A DNA stretch of 64,000 bases, from contig JBBCJL010000019.1 of NCBI GenBank assembly GCA_037190225.1, positions 1 to 64,000 of the forward strand, read 5' to 3'. Numbering within the stretch: position 1 is the first letter of the stretch; every line of letters starts with the position of its first letter. A program made the position numbers and the translations under genes. The DNA is from MKSF01 sp037190225 (lineage in GTDB: Bacteria > Bacteroidota > Bacteroidia > Chitinophagales > Chitinophagaceae). Of the stretch, positions 54,469 through 63,780 are shown piece by piece. Under the pieces are notes generated by a model. That model searched no databases. It was not told the DNA's origin and saw nothing but the letters and a program-made list of their open reading frames with translations.

Positions 54469-55332
54469 TCAATGCAGCCAGGTGGTAAGGACGGTACAGA
54501 TGATCAGCAGGATACTATACAGCAGCATCATACCGTCCACATTGATCACGTAAAACAGCTCACTCTTATTGGGCCGGATACGCCGGAGCATGATCTTCAG
54601 CAGCAGGAAGGCCAGTATCTGTACTATGTAAAAAAGATGCCGGTCAAAATAGAAGAATGCCGCAGCCAGCAAGAGGATCACACCATTGATGACGCGGTGA
54701 AGAAGAGCCAGCAGCCGGGTACCCAGCAGGACGGGGAAGGTCCTGATACCTTTTTCCCTGTCTACCTGTATATCCTTGATGTCAAACAGGATACACAGGA
54801 TCAGGATAAAAATCCATCGTATTGCCCCCCGTAGCACCAGCTCGGGGCTGAGCGGGATGGCCAGCTCCACTATCGGCAGCAAAAATGTCACCGCCACCCA
54901 TACGAGCGATAGCAGGAAAGGCTTTAATATTCCCATACTCTTCAGGGCGACCCTGCTCCGGTTAAAGCGCAGCAGCGGGTAGGAATAGGAGAGGGTCAGG
55001 ACGGTCAGGATGATCAGCAGCGCGATCCCGTTACGGTGCAGGTGGAACACGAATACGGAAGTCAATATAAATCCCACAGCTCCCCAGCAGATAATATTGA
55101 AGGTATTGGACAGGTTCCAGGTGTTACGCTGTGTGCTGATGCGTTTGCGGACCTTGAAATAATTGTGCGCGTTATAGACCAGCAGGGTGCTGCCAAAGAC
55201 GAACAGCAGCAGCGGGTGGAAATAGGATATGTGGTAGCCCTGTCCTACAATGATGGTCAGCAACACCAGGCTGTAGGCGCAGAGGGCAGCCCACAGGCTG
55301 CTAAAGCCGAGATATGTCAGTAGCTTATTCAT
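54469..55332 (-). CDS. UbiA-like prenyltransferase-fold membrane protein
   Basis: 287 residues with about eight hydrophobic helices. Seen: the second aspartate-rich motif is good (DIKDIQVDREKGIRTFP with Asp184, Asp187 and Asp191), but the first one, normally NDxxDxxxD, reads YNAHNYFKVRKR (53-64) and has no aspartate. Known: both motifs bind magnesium and the allylic diphosphate in UbiA enzymes, so catalysis may be altered. The start ATG at 55332 is placed immediately after the T run of a terminator-like hairpin (55336-55363), an unusual arrangement. Substrate is unknown. Confidence 0.75.
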   Translation of the reverse strand: MNKLLTYLGFSSLWAALCAYSLVLLTIIVGQGYHISYFHPLLLFVFGSTLLVYNAHNYFKVRKRISTQRNTWNLSNTFNIICWGAVGFILTSVFVFHLHRNGIALLIILTVLTLSYSYPLLRFNRSRVALKSMGILKPFLLSLVWVAVTFLLPIVELAIPLSPELVLRGAIRWIFILILCILFDIKDIQVDREKGIRTFPVLLGTRLLALLHRVINGVILLLAAAFFYFDRHLFYIVQILAFLLLKIMLRRIRPNKSELFYVINVDGMMLLYSILLIICTVLTTWLH

Positions 55333-55335
55333 AAA

Positions 55336-55363
55336 AAAGCAGTATTACCTGGAATACTGCTTT
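55336..55363 (-). terminator. terminator of the acyl-CoA carboxylase gene, abutting the next start codon
   Basis: A perfect 11-bp stem (55336-55346 with 55353-55363) with a 6-base loop. On the minus strand the T run that follows leads straight into the ATG at 55332. It lies 33 bases after the carboxylase stop at 55397. Confidence 0.8.
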
Positions 55364-55396
55364 ATATTTTTATTTATGATCCGGAAGCGTCCAGGC

Positions 55397-57025
55397 TTAT
55401 ACCTGGAACACGCCCGATTTCCATTCTTCTTTTATAGGTGCGTTGTCAGCGGCTTTGATGGCTTCGCTTACATATTTACGGGTCTGGGAAGGGTCAATGA
55501 TATCATCTACCCATAGCCTGGCCGCGGCATAATAGGAGCTTGTCTGCTCATTATAGCGGGCCGTGATCTTTTCCAGCAGCTCTTTTTCCTTCTCCGCGTC
55601 TATGGTCTCGCCTTTGGATTTGGCGGAAGCTACCTGGATCTGGAGCAGGGTCTTGGCAGCCTGCTCACCGCCCATTACGGCTATTTTAGCATTAGGCCAC
55701 GCATAAATGAAACGGGGGTCATAGGCCTTGCCGCACATAGCGTAATTGCCCGCGCCGTAGGAATTGCCTACCACGATCGTGATCTTGGGAACGACCGAAT
55801 TGGCAACGGCATTTACCAGCTTGGCGCCGTCTTTAATGATGCCGCTTTGCTCGCTGCGGCTGCCCACCATAAAGCCCGTCACATCCTGTAAGAACAGCAA
55901 CGGTATCTTCTTTTGGTTGCAGTTCTGTATAAAGCGGGCTGCCTTATCCGCGCTGTCATTATAGATCACACCGCCCAGCTGCATCTCTTTCTTGCCGCTT
56001 TTGACGATCAGGCGCTGGTTGGCCACGATACCTACCGCCCATCCGTCTATACGGGCATAGCCGCAGACGATGGTCTTGCCGTATTCCTGCTTGAACTGGT
56101 CAAAGCTGCCTTCATCCACGATACAGCTGATAACATTTGTGACGTCATATGGTTTGGTATTATCTGCGGAAACATAGCCGTAGATCTGCCCGGGATCGGT
56201 TTGGGGCGCTTTGGGGGCAATACGGTCAAATCCTGCGCGGGGGGTATCTCCCAGCTTGTCGATGATCCTTTTTACCTGGTCCAGGCATTCCTGTTCCGTT
56301 TTGAACTTATAATCGGCTATACCGCTGATCTCGTTGTGCATTTTGGCGCCGCCCAGGGATTCCGCGTCTATATCTTCCCCGATCGCGGCCTTTACCAGGT
56401 AAGGACCTGCCAGGAATATGGAGGCGTTCTCTTCCACCATCAGCGTCTCATCGCTCATAATGGGCAGGTAAGCGCCGCCGGCCACGCAGGGGCCCATAAC
56501 GGCGGCTATCTGGGTGATGCCCATAGCGCTCATCCGGGCATTATTGCGGAAAATACGCCCGAAATGCTCTTTGTCGGGGAATATCTCATCCTGCATCGGG
56601 AGATATACGCCGGCGCTGTCCACGATATAGACCACCGGGAGGTGATTCTCCATGGCTATTTCCTGCAACCTCAGGTTCTTTTTCCCGGTAATGGGGAACC
56701 AGGCCCCGGCCTTTACCGTATAATCATTGGCCACTATCATACACTGGCGCCCGGAGATATAACCGATACCGGCCACGGTACCGCCCGCCGGACAGCCGCC
56801 TTCTTCCTTATACATATCATAACCGGCAAAGGTGCCGATCTCTGTAAAATCACTGTCTTTATCTGTCAAATACTGGATACGTTCCCGAGGAGATAACTTA
56901 TTCTTTGCCTTAGCCTTTTCCAGGGCCTTTTTTCCGCCGCCTTCTTCTATTTTGTTCCTGCGCTGTTTCCACTGGCTCAATGCCATTTTCATAGCATCTT
57001 CATTTTTATTGAATTCTAAATTCAT
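55397..57025 (-). CDS. acyl-CoA carboxylase, carboxyltransferase (beta) subunit
   Basis: 542 residues. Seen: PGRERIQYL-like SPRERIQYLTDKDSDFTEI, the acyl-CoA and biotin-carboxyl binding glycines in GGCPAGGTVAGIGYI and GPCVAGGAYLPIMSDE, and ITIVVGNSYGAGNYAMCGKAY with AWPNAKIAVMGGEQAAKTL near the end. Known: this family carboxylates propionyl-, acetyl- or methylcrotonyl-CoA with a separate biotin-carrying alpha subunit. A gene for that subunit is not next to it, so the substrate cannot be told from context; the sequence is closest in feel to propionyl-CoA or methylcrotonyl-CoA types. Confidence 0.92.
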   Translation of the reverse strand: MNLEFNKNEDAMKMALSQWKQRRNKIEEGGGKKALEKAKAKNKLSPRERIQYLTDKDSDFTEIGTFAGYDMYKEEGGCPAGGTVAGIGYISGRQCMIVANDYTVKAGAWFPITGKKNLRLQEIAMENHLPVVYIVDSAGVYLPMQDEIFPDKEHFGRIFRNNARMSAMGITQIAAVMGPCVAGGAYLPIMSDETLMVEENASIFLAGPYLVKAAIGEDIDAESLGGAKMHNEISGIADYKFKTEQECLDQVKRIIDKLGDTPRAGFDRIAPKAPQTDPGQIYGYVSADNTKPYDVTNVISCIVDEGSFDQFKQEYGKTIVCGYARIDGWAVGIVANQRLIVKSGKKEMQLGGVIYNDSADKAARFIQNCNQKKIPLLFLQDVTGFMVGSRSEQSGIIKDGAKLVNAVANSVVPKITIVVGNSYGAGNYAMCGKAYDPRFIYAWPNAKIAVMGGEQAAKTLLQIQVASAKSKGETIDAEKEKELLEKITARYNEQTSSYYAAARLWVDDIIDPSQTRKYVSEAIKAADNAPIKEEWKSGVFQV

Positions 57026-57160
57026 ACCTCGAAAAAATGTTTTATAATATGGGCGTAAATTTAAACCAAATTATTTTTATACCCTTAATTAACAGGAATT
57101 AAATCCGTTTTTTTAACTTGCAGACATTAAAAAAACAATAAAGCACGTATTCAGGTATTT

Positions 57161-58540
57161 ATGAAAAAGTCGGTAACAATTTTAGGAGCGGGGCTTGTAG
57201 GATCTTTGTGGAGCGTTATTTTGGCAAAGAGAGGATATGAGGTACAGATATACGAACGCCGCCCGGATATGCGTAAGGAAAGCATTTCGGCAGGTAAATC
57301 CATCAACCTGGCCATGAGCAACAGGGGATGGAAGGCCATTGAGCTGGCGGGCCTGAAAGAAGATATCGAGCAGATCGCTATCCCTATGACCGGCAGGTTC
57401 CTGCACCAGAAAGACGGCTCTTCGGCTTTCCAGGCGTATGGTAAGAACGGGGAGGCCATCTATTCGGTAAGCAGGGGCGAGCTCAATAAAAAGCTGATGG
57501 ACCTGGCGGAAAAGAACGGCGTCAGAATACACTTTGAGCATAAATGTACCGATGTGAACCTGCAGACCAATACGGTAACGCTGGAGGACAGGGACGGACA
57601 GACAAAAAGGATAGCAGCCGAGCTGCTGTTCGGCGCCGATGGCGCGCACTCCGCCCTGAGGCAGGCCTATACGCTGATAGACCGGGTGAACAGCAGCCGG
57701 CATTACATCTCCTGCGGGTATAAGGAGCTTTTTATTCCTGCAGGTCCGGGCAATACGTTCCTGATGGAAAAGAATGCGCTGCATATCTGGCCGAGAGGGC
57801 AGTATATGATGATCGCGCTGGCGAATTTTGATGGCAGCTTTACCTGTACCTTATTCTTCCCTTTCGAAGGTGATCCGTCCTTTGAAAGCCTGGATACGGA
57901 TGATAAGATCCGCACCTTCTTCGAGGAAGAGTTTGGCGATGCCGTTGCTTTGATGCCAACCCTGCTGGAGGATTACAAGCGCAATCCCGTAGGCTCCCTG
58001 ATCACCACGCGTATCGACCAGTACGCCTACCAGGACAAAAGCTGCCTGATAGGGGACGCGGCGCATGCTATTGTGCCCTTTTACGGGCAGGGCATGAATG
58101 CCGGGTTTGAGGATTGTACCATTTTAGCGCAGCTGATGGATGCTTGCGAAGAAGATTGGAGCAGGATATTTGAAAGATTTAACAGGATAAGGCCGGCCAA
58201 CGGGCAGGCGGTAGCGGACCTGGCATTGGAGAATTTCATTGAAATGAGGGACAAGGTGGCTGATCCGAAATTCCTGGAACGGAAAAAAATAGAAAAAGAG
58301 CTGGGTAAAATGTTCCCGGAATATTACAATTCCGTATATGAGATGGTGTCCTTTACACAGACGCCCTATGCGGAAGCGCTCGCTGCCATACAGGCGCAGG
58401 ATGCGCTGCTGGCAAAGATCATGGAAAACGGCGATTTCTATGACCGCCTGGGACAGGAAGATTACAGGGCGCAGCTGGAAGGCTGGCTGCAGGTATACAG
58501 CCGTGACCTGGAGCAGACGATCGCAGCTATTGAAAAATAA
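57161..58540 (+). CDS. kmo: kynurenine 3-monooxygenase
   Basis: 459 residues. This FAD/NADPH enzyme hydroxylates L-kynurenine to 3-hydroxykynurenine in tryptophan breakdown and de novo NAD synthesis. Seen: the Rossmann FAD loop ILGAGLVGSLWSV (about 7-19), IYERRPDMRKESISAGKSINLAMSNRGW (in parts), the second FAD motif LIGDAAHAIVPFYGQGMNAGFEDC, and a long C-terminal part with EMRDKVADP. Length and architecture are those of KMO, including the C-terminal region needed for kynurenine enzymes, although no membrane tail is seen. A TAACTTGC box lies upstream. It is followed after eight bases by the TPR gene. Confidence 0.93.
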   Translation: MKKSVTILGAGLVGSLWSVILAKRGYEVQIYERRPDMRKESISAGKSINLAMSNRGWKAIELAGLKEDIEQIAIPMTGRFLHQKDGSSAFQAYGKNGEAIYSVSRGELNKKLMDLAEKNGVRIHFEHKCTDVNLQTNTVTLEDRDGQTKRIAAELLFGADGAHSALRQAYTLIDRVNSSRHYISCGYKELFIPAGPGNTFLMEKNALHIWPRGQYMMIALANFDGSFTCTLFFPFEGDPSFESLDTDDKIRTFFEEEFGDAVALMPTLLEDYKRNPVGSLITTRIDQYAYQDKSCLIGDAAHAIVPFYGQGMNAGFEDCTILAQLMDACEEDWSRIFERFNRIRPANGQAVADLALENFIEMRDKVADPKFLERKKIEKELGKMFPEYYNSVYEMVSFTQTPYAEALAAIQAQDALLAKIMENGDFYDRLGQEDYRAQLEGWLQVYSRDLEQTIAAIEK

Positions 58541-58548
58541 ATGTAAGT

Positions 58549-58863
58549 ATGAGCACAAGAATAGAACAGCTGCTTGCTTTCCTGGAAGAGAGCCCGGCGG
58601 ATAACTTCCTGATCCACGCATTGGCCCTGGAATATGCCAAAGCGGGGGATTTTGAGCAGGCGAAGGCCTGTTTTGAGAAGAACCTGGCATTGGACAGTAA
58701 ATATATAGCTACTTATTACCATTTGGGTAAGCTCTATGAGCATAAAGGGATGGAGCAGGAAGCTATAGCAACTTACCGGGCAGGTATGGAGGTAGCGCAG
58801 GCTATCGGTGATCAGCACGCATTCAGTGAGCTGCGAAGCGTCTATGAAGAGCTGACCTTTTAA
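58549..58863 (+). CDS. small tetratricopeptide-repeat protein
   Basis: 104 residues. Seen: a short leader MSTRIEQLLAFLEESPADNF and two TPR repeats (about 21-54 and 55-88, with HALALEYAKAGDFEQAKACF and TYYHLGKLYEHKGMEQEAIATY) plus a capping helix. No enzyme domain. It starts eight bases after kmo and was probably translated from the same mRNA; a direct link to the kynurenine pathway is not established. Proteins of this size often act as adaptors. Confidence 0.85.
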   Translation: MSTRIEQLLAFLEESPADNFLIHALALEYAKAGDFEQAKACFEKNLALDSKYIATYYHLGKLYEHKGMEQEAIATYRAGMEVAQAIGDQHAFSELRSVYEELTF

Positions 58864-58887
58864 TGCTGCCCGGAAATAGAAAAGAAG

Positions 58888-58926
58888 ATCCCGGCATTAT
58901 ACCGCTCCTGTGTATGATGCCGGGAT
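58888..58926. terminator. bidirectional hairpin between TPR and serine-hydrolase genes
   Basis: The arms 58888-58897 and 58917-58926 (atcccggcat / atgccgggat) are exact complements with a 19-base loop, between convergent stops at 58863 and 58951. Confidence 0.65.
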
Positions 58927-58950
58927 TATAGTTTATTACAGGACAGATCA

Positions 58951-60057
58951 TCAGTATTGCTGCCCCAGGCTGGAGAGCAATTGCGGCCAGTTGGCTTTTC
59001 CCTTATTCTTCCCGAGGCGCACAATGACCAGGTTCTTTTCCGGGTACACATAAATATATTGTCCCAATATGCCCCTTGCCAGGAAATCGCCCTGCGCGGA
59101 GGGCATCCACCACTGGTACTGGTAGTACCATGCGCTGCCGTTCAGGGTATCGTCGTTTCTTATGGATTGCTCCACCCAGGAGGCGGATACGATCTGTTGG
59201 CCGTTCCAGTTCCCTTTGTTCAGGTACAGGCGTCCTATCCTGGCAAAATCCCGGGCGCGCGCATTGACACAGCAGAATGTTTTTTCCAGGCCGTTCTTTT
59301 TCCGGTCCAGGCTCCAGCTGGCATCATATTCCATGCCGAGCGGCCGCCACAGCTTTTCCTCGGCGTAGTCGCTTACTGTTCTTGTTTTCAGCGCGCGTTC
59401 CAGCACCAGTCCCAGCAGCTGGGTATTGCCGCTGGCGTACTCAAACTGCAGTCCGGGATCTGACTTTAATTTCATCTTCCTGATAGCCCTGCGGAGATTG
59501 CGGCCGTAGTAAAAAGTGGCTACATCCCCGAACGGGTTGGTATATCCTTCATTATACCTGATACCGGAGGTCATCTGCAGGAGATGCGCTATGGTTACCT
59601 TATCGAACCCGCTTTGCTTCAGCTCCGGGATATAATTGGTCACCGGCTCCTCTACGGATGCTATCAGCTGATCATCTATGGCGCAGCCGATCAGGATGGA
59701 GGTGATGGACTTGGCAACGGAAAAGGAAGGTACGATGGAAGCGGCATCATAGCCCCTGAAATACTTTTCATACTGGATGGTATCGTTCTGTATGATCAGG
59801 AAGGCCACTGTCTGGTTATCTTCCAGGTATTTTTCAAACGGGTAGTCCTGCCCGTCAATATGCAGCGCTTTGGGTACCTTTCCGGTAGCAGCTACGGGGA
59901 ACAGGTAAGGAGTGCCGCCTTTTTCGATCGTCCTGGAAGGAAACTTGCGGTAGTCCTTGATGTCCGCAAAATTATAATAGACAAAGCGCCCCACCTTGCA
60001 GGAGCCGAGACACAGCCCGGAAAGCAGCAGGAGGCATATATATTTGACTGTGCTCAT
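58951..60057 (-). CDS. lipoprotein serine hydrolase (class C beta-lactamase fold)
   Basis: 368 residues. Seen: lipobox LGSC (Cys20), the SxxK motif with Ser113 and Lys116 in SFSVAKSIT, the YxN-type motif in QFEYASGNTQLLG, and a DARIGRLYLNKGNW-like region. The third motif (KTG-type) is not evident and appears as LARGILGQ. Known: this fold covers penicillin-binding proteins, esterases, D-aminopeptidases and 6-aminohexanoate hydrolases; the sequence looks more like an EstB/6-aminohexanoate-type enzyme than a beta-lactamase. It is transcribed alone, convergent with the TPR gene. Confidence 0.85.
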   Translation of the reverse strand: MSTVKYICLLLLSGLCLGSCKVGRFVYYNFADIKDYRKFPSRTIEKGGTPYLFPVAATGKVPKALHIDGQDYPFEKYLEDNQTVAFLIIQNDTIQYEKYFRGYDAASIVPSFSVAKSITSILIGCAIDDQLIASVEEPVTNYIPELKQSGFDKVTIAHLLQMTSGIRYNEGYTNPFGDVATFYYGRNLRRAIRKMKLKSDPGLQFEYASGNTQLLGLVLERALKTRTVSDYAEEKLWRPLGMEYDASWSLDRKKNGLEKTFCCVNARARDFARIGRLYLNKGNWNGQQIVSASWVEQSIRNDDTLNGSAWYYQYQWWMPSAQGDFLARGILGQYIYVYPEKNLVIVRLGKNKGKANWPQLLSSLGQQY

Positions 60058-60202
60058 TGGAATGCCGGATTTAGGATCGGAACGGGAACAGCACGGTGCA
60101 ACTGGTAAGCTGTTTCCTGGTCGTTGTGATCAAATGATAAAACCGGTCAACAACAATGTCAGCCGGCTTTACCAGTAAACATAAGAATATAAGGGGATAT
60201 GT

Positions 60203-60832
60203 TTATTTTTTTGTTGAATCCGCCGGTGCGGCAGGCTTGGATGGGCCGCCTTTCTTATACAGCTCGTTCAGCCCGTTGACCACATCGTCAGTAATATCCA
60301 GCGCAGGATTGGCATACAATACCAGGGATACCCCGTACTGGTAGCTTAAGATATAATCATACTTGCCATCCTTGTTGTAGGAAGCCAGGAAATCATCCAC
60401 TTTCTTCCTGTAATCGGTCTGGAAAGAATCCGTTTTAGCCATCAGGCGGTTAGACATACCCTGCATTTTCTGCTGGTAATTCTGCTCCATGGACTGGATA
60501 CGGCCGCCAATGGTCTCGTATTCTTCCTGGGAAATGGTTTTATCGTTCACTTTCTTCTGTAAAGTGGCATATTGTCCTTTGATAGCCTGTTCCAGCTGCT
60601 TCAATTCAGCTTCCATAGCTTTCTGTTCCGCTTCAAATCTTGCTTTTCCGTCCACGATGTACTGGTATTTGGTATCCAGGGTATCGAGATTGACATAAGC
60701 TATTTTGGTGGTGACTTCAGCAGCGGTATTGGAAGCCTTGCCGGTGGCTGGCTGTCCTTTTTTATCGCCGCAGGACTGGAAAATCATCAGGCCTCCTATA
60801 GCCAGGACAGATAAAAGGGATGTTAACTTCAT
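60203..60832 (-). CDS. OmpH/Skp-like lipoprotein
   Basis: 209 residues from the ATG at 60832; an in-frame start at 60865 precedes a non-signal stretch. Seen: lipobox FQSC (Cys21), a short linker, IAYVNLDTLDTKYQYIVDGKARFE, then a long coiled coil (about 70-145, for example AEQKAMEAELKQLEQAIKGQ), and a conserved C-terminal YDYILSYQYGVSLVLYANP that marks the OmpH family of Bacteroidota. Known: Skp-type trimers chaperone outer-membrane proteins. As a lipoprotein with an added tail it may be tethered. It is single and has no clear promoter motif. Confidence 0.88.
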   Translation of the reverse strand: MKLTSLLSVLAIGGLMIFQSCGDKKGQPATGKASNTAAEVTTKIAYVNLDTLDTKYQYIVDGKARFEAEQKAMEAELKQLEQAIKGQYATLQKKVNDKTISQEEYETIGGRIQSMEQNYQQKMQGMSNRLMAKTDSFQTDYRKKVDDFLASYNKDGKYDYILSYQYGVSLVLYANPALDITDDVVNGLNELYKKGGPSKPAAPADSTKK

Positions 60833-60942
60833 TATGATTGCTTTATTAAGGTGCGAATTTACCAAGATTACGTGTAATATATATAGCTAAAAATATGGTT
60901 ATAGATTAATTAAATGTTAATGGATGGTATTGCTGTAACATG

Positions 60943-63279
60943 CTATTCTCTTTGTCCGGTTTCCTCCGGGGATTCCGGGTGCATCATGTGCCTGTATTTA
61001 TTGTACAGGAATGAAATGATGAGCAGCAGGATACCGAGGATGATGAATATGATGGTCTTCGACAGGGTATTCAGGTGTGCCAGGTCGTAAAAGAACAATT
61101 TAAGCAGGGTCACGCCGAAGAGCACCATGGCCGCGATACGGATATAGGGCCTGGATCTGAAGATACCTTTACAGATCAGGTAGAGCGAGCAGGTTCCCCA
61201 GAGGATGGATAGCCCGAGCTTGTAAGTATGGTTATAACCGGCCATATCCAGCCATTGTATCAGCTCGCTGCTGAGTATCCAGATGCCGGTGGCATAGGCA
61301 GCAAGCGCTACCGCCTGCCGGATACCTTTTTCGGGATAATAGCGTTGCTGCAGCCTGCTGTTGAAGAGCAGCAGCAGCAACGCCAGGGCTATGCAGATAT
61401 ACCGCAACAGCAGCCAGCTGCCGGACATACGGAACGCGGCACGGTATTCGGGAACCAGGAAATATTCCCGCAATTCGCTGATATTATATAACCCGATCAC
61501 GAGGAAAATGAGGAGCAGCAGGTAATTAAGGCCCAGCTGTAAGGCCGTACCGGCGCGCTGTTTCGTGTACCGGAGCACAAGCAGGCTTGTTACCGATAGG
61601 AACAGGAAATTGTAGATCAGCAGCCAGGTGGCGGAGAGGCTGGTGTAAAACTGGTAAAAGGTATCTGCCAGCTGCTGGTCCTGTTGGCTGTACCGCCTGT
61701 ATCTGATGATTCTTTGAAGCGCAGTGTGACCTGTTATTTCCATTGTGCCGGTAATGTAAAGTATAAGGGCTCCGCAAATAGTATATACCAGTGAAAGCGC
61801 TGATTGACGGGTGTTTACAGCAGCAGGATGCTTTTTGATGACCCAGGCGTGACCCAGGACCAGCACGCCGGCAGCTATGGATGATAGGGTTGGTGCGTTC
61901 AGTAAAGGCCATTGCCGGAGCGTCCTGTCGATGAACGAAGGAGTGAACCAGTCTGCCGTGATGCTGATGCAGCCCAGCGCAAATACGATATAGCTCAGCT
62001 TTTCAAGGAAAGGCAGCGCTCTTTTCCTGGCAGTCCACAGGAACAGCAGGGATTCCGTCAGCCAGAGGATCGTAACGAAATAACCGTTAAACTGGATAGG
62101 AATACTGATGGTCAGGAAACTTAATCCGAGGCTCAGGAACAGGTAGAAAGCGGTCTCCCCGGGTTGTTTTTTATAGAAATAGTAGCATACCGAAAGGTGG
62201 AAAACGGCAGTGGCCATTGTGAAGAACCCGGTAAGCAATACATCTTTGGATAAGGCTTCCGTCAGCAGGTAGCCTGTAGCGAAGAAGCAGAGGGCATTCA
62301 GTACCAGTGAGAGCATGACCAGGCGGTGCGGCTTGTCCGGGCCCGACCGGAACAGCAGGATAAGCGTCAGCACCGGCAGGAGAAAGAAAACGATGGCAAA
62401 GCCGAACAGGGTAAGCGTATGGCCCGTATGCTCGTGCAGCAGGTACCAGGCCAGCAGCACCAGCCAGGAAGTGACGGAGGCCAGCAGATGGGAGCTGTAC
62501 CAGCGTTGCCTGTACACGATATAATAGATGCCCAGGTTAATGATGGCCATATAGCTCAGCAGCAATACAGGCGTTCCGGTATCTTCTCCCAGAAGCACCG
62601 GCAGGGCGTAGGCGCCTACCATGCCCAGGACGGATATGATCTCCTTATCATACTTCAGGGCGGCAAGCACGGTAAAGATAGTGAACAGCAGCATCAGCCC
62701 GAAAGCTATAGTAAGACCCAGCAGGTGGTAATGGGTATAGGCAGCGTAGGTCAGGAAATACAGCGAGGTCATAGCGCCGCTCAGCAATACCGCGCTGAAA
62801 TTATGATACTTTGTCTTCAGCCGGTAAGCAAAGCCCAGCAGCCCCAATCCCAGCACATATCCGGTTATGATCCTTGTTGCCGGGCTGATCAGGTCCTTGT
62901 CTATCGCGTATTTCGCGCCTATGATGATGCCTATTACCAGAATAACGATACCGATCTTGTTGATCAGGTTCTCCCCGATAAACTTTTCCCAGTTCAGGGC
63001 AGATGCCTTTTTCCCGGCAGGAGCAGTGGCACGGGTGATAGGAGAAAATGCCTCACCCACTACAGGAACGACAGGAGATACAGGTGTTACGGGCACAGCC
63101 GGGTGTTCATCCGGAGTATCAGCAGTGGGTAGCTGATGTTCCGGGAAACGGGCTTCCAGGTGCTGCAGGCGTTGCTGGAGACGCCGGATAGCGGCATCCT
63201 GCTCCTGCTGCTGTAATTGGAGCAGGGAGAGCTGCTGCCTGATATATGATAATTCCTTTTGCGGTTCTGGATCCTGCAT
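60943..63279 (-). CDS. DUF2339 multi-pass membrane protein
   Basis: 778 residues. Seen: an N-terminal soluble coiled coil (about 5-50, ELSYIRQQLSLLQLQQQEQD), a Pro-rich linker (about 60-90), then a first helix near 100-120 (NLINKIGIVILVIGIIIGAK) and some twenty more hydrophobic segments, spaced as in DUF2339 proteins. Known: DUF2339 is a large, widespread membrane family with no established activity. The WEKFIGENLINKIGI stretch is its usual start of the conserved part. It is followed by the DoxX gene in the upstream direction (26-base gap), so the two may be in one transcript. Confidence 0.88.
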   Translation of the reverse strand: MQDPEPQKELSYIRQQLSLLQLQQQEQDAAIRRLQQRLQHLEARFPEHQLPTADTPDEHPAVPVTPVSPVVPVVGEAFSPITRATAPAGKKASALNWEKFIGENLINKIGIVILVIGIIIGAKYAIDKDLISPATRIITGYVLGLGLLGFAYRLKTKYHNFSAVLLSGAMTSLYFLTYAAYTHYHLLGLTIAFGLMLLFTIFTVLAALKYDKEIISVLGMVGAYALPVLLGEDTGTPVLLLSYMAIINLGIYYIVYRQRWYSSHLLASVTSWLVLLAWYLLHEHTGHTLTLFGFAIVFFLLPVLTLILLFRSGPDKPHRLVMLSLVLNALCFFATGYLLTEALSKDVLLTGFFTMATAVFHLSVCYYFYKKQPGETAFYLFLSLGLSFLTISIPIQFNGYFVTILWLTESLLFLWTARKRALPFLEKLSYIVFALGCISITADWFTPSFIDRTLRQWPLLNAPTLSSIAAGVLVLGHAWVIKKHPAAVNTRQSALSLVYTICGALILYITGTMEITGHTALQRIIRYRRYSQQDQQLADTFYQFYTSLSATWLLIYNFLFLSVTSLLVLRYTKQRAGTALQLGLNYLLLLIFLVIGLYNISELREYFLVPEYRAAFRMSGSWLLLRYICIALALLLLLFNSRLQQRYYPEKGIRQAVALAAYATGIWILSSELIQWLDMAGYNHTYKLGLSILWGTCSLYLICKGIFRSRPYIRIAAMVLFGVTLLKLFFYDLAHLNTLSKTIIFIILGILLLIISFLYNKYRHMMHPESPEETGQRE

Positions 63280-63305
63280 ATGGTCGGTTTGGGAATGAAA
63301 GGTAT

Positions 63306-63722
63306 TTACCTGGATTTATAAATGAACTTTTGGTCCAGGCTGTACTTACCGGGACCTAATATCAGAATCAGCACATATCCTGTAAAGAAAAAGATAACGG
63401 ACTCGTATTTTCCGATCAGCGCCCATTCGTGCTGCTGCATGATCACCAGCATCGTAATGATCAAGGGCAGCGTTGCCAAGCGAGTGAACAGACCGGCTAT
63501 GAGCAGCAGGCTGCAAAAGAACTCCGCGAAGACGGCCAGTCCCAGCGATAAGGTGCTGCCCAGACCCATAAAATCCATAAAGGCCGCCTTTTTTTGATCG
63601 AAGCCGGCCAGCTTGGGCCAGCCATGGGCAGGTATCATCGTGACACCCCATACGACCCGAAGTATAAGCAGGGCAAGATGGACCGCGGCAGGTCCGGGCC
63701 TGCCGAACAGGAATTTTTTCAT
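63306..63722 (-). CDS. DoxX-family membrane protein
   Basis: 138 residues from the ATG at 63722; longer frames begin with unrelated basic sequence. Seen: four hydrophobic helices with ALLILRVVWGVTMIPAHGWPKL, the conserved helix-1 to helix-2 region of DoxX, and AEFFCSLLLIAGLFTRLAT. Known: DoxX-type proteins are quinone-related or terminal-oxidase-associated small membrane proteins, or simply of unknown role. It is read just before the DUF2339 gene on the same strand (26 bases apart) and is probably co-transcribed with it. Confidence 0.87.
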   Translation of the reverse strand: MKKFLFGRPGPAAVHLALLILRVVWGVTMIPAHGWPKLAGFDQKKAAFMDFMGLGSTLSLGLAVFAEFFCSLLLIAGLFTRLATLPLIITMLVIMQQHEWALIGKYESVIFFFTGYVLILILGPGKYSLDQKFIYKSR

Positions 63723-63780
63723 GAGCATAAGCGCTTTGATTGGAATAAAGATACACATTTTATGTCCAATGCGCCGGTCA

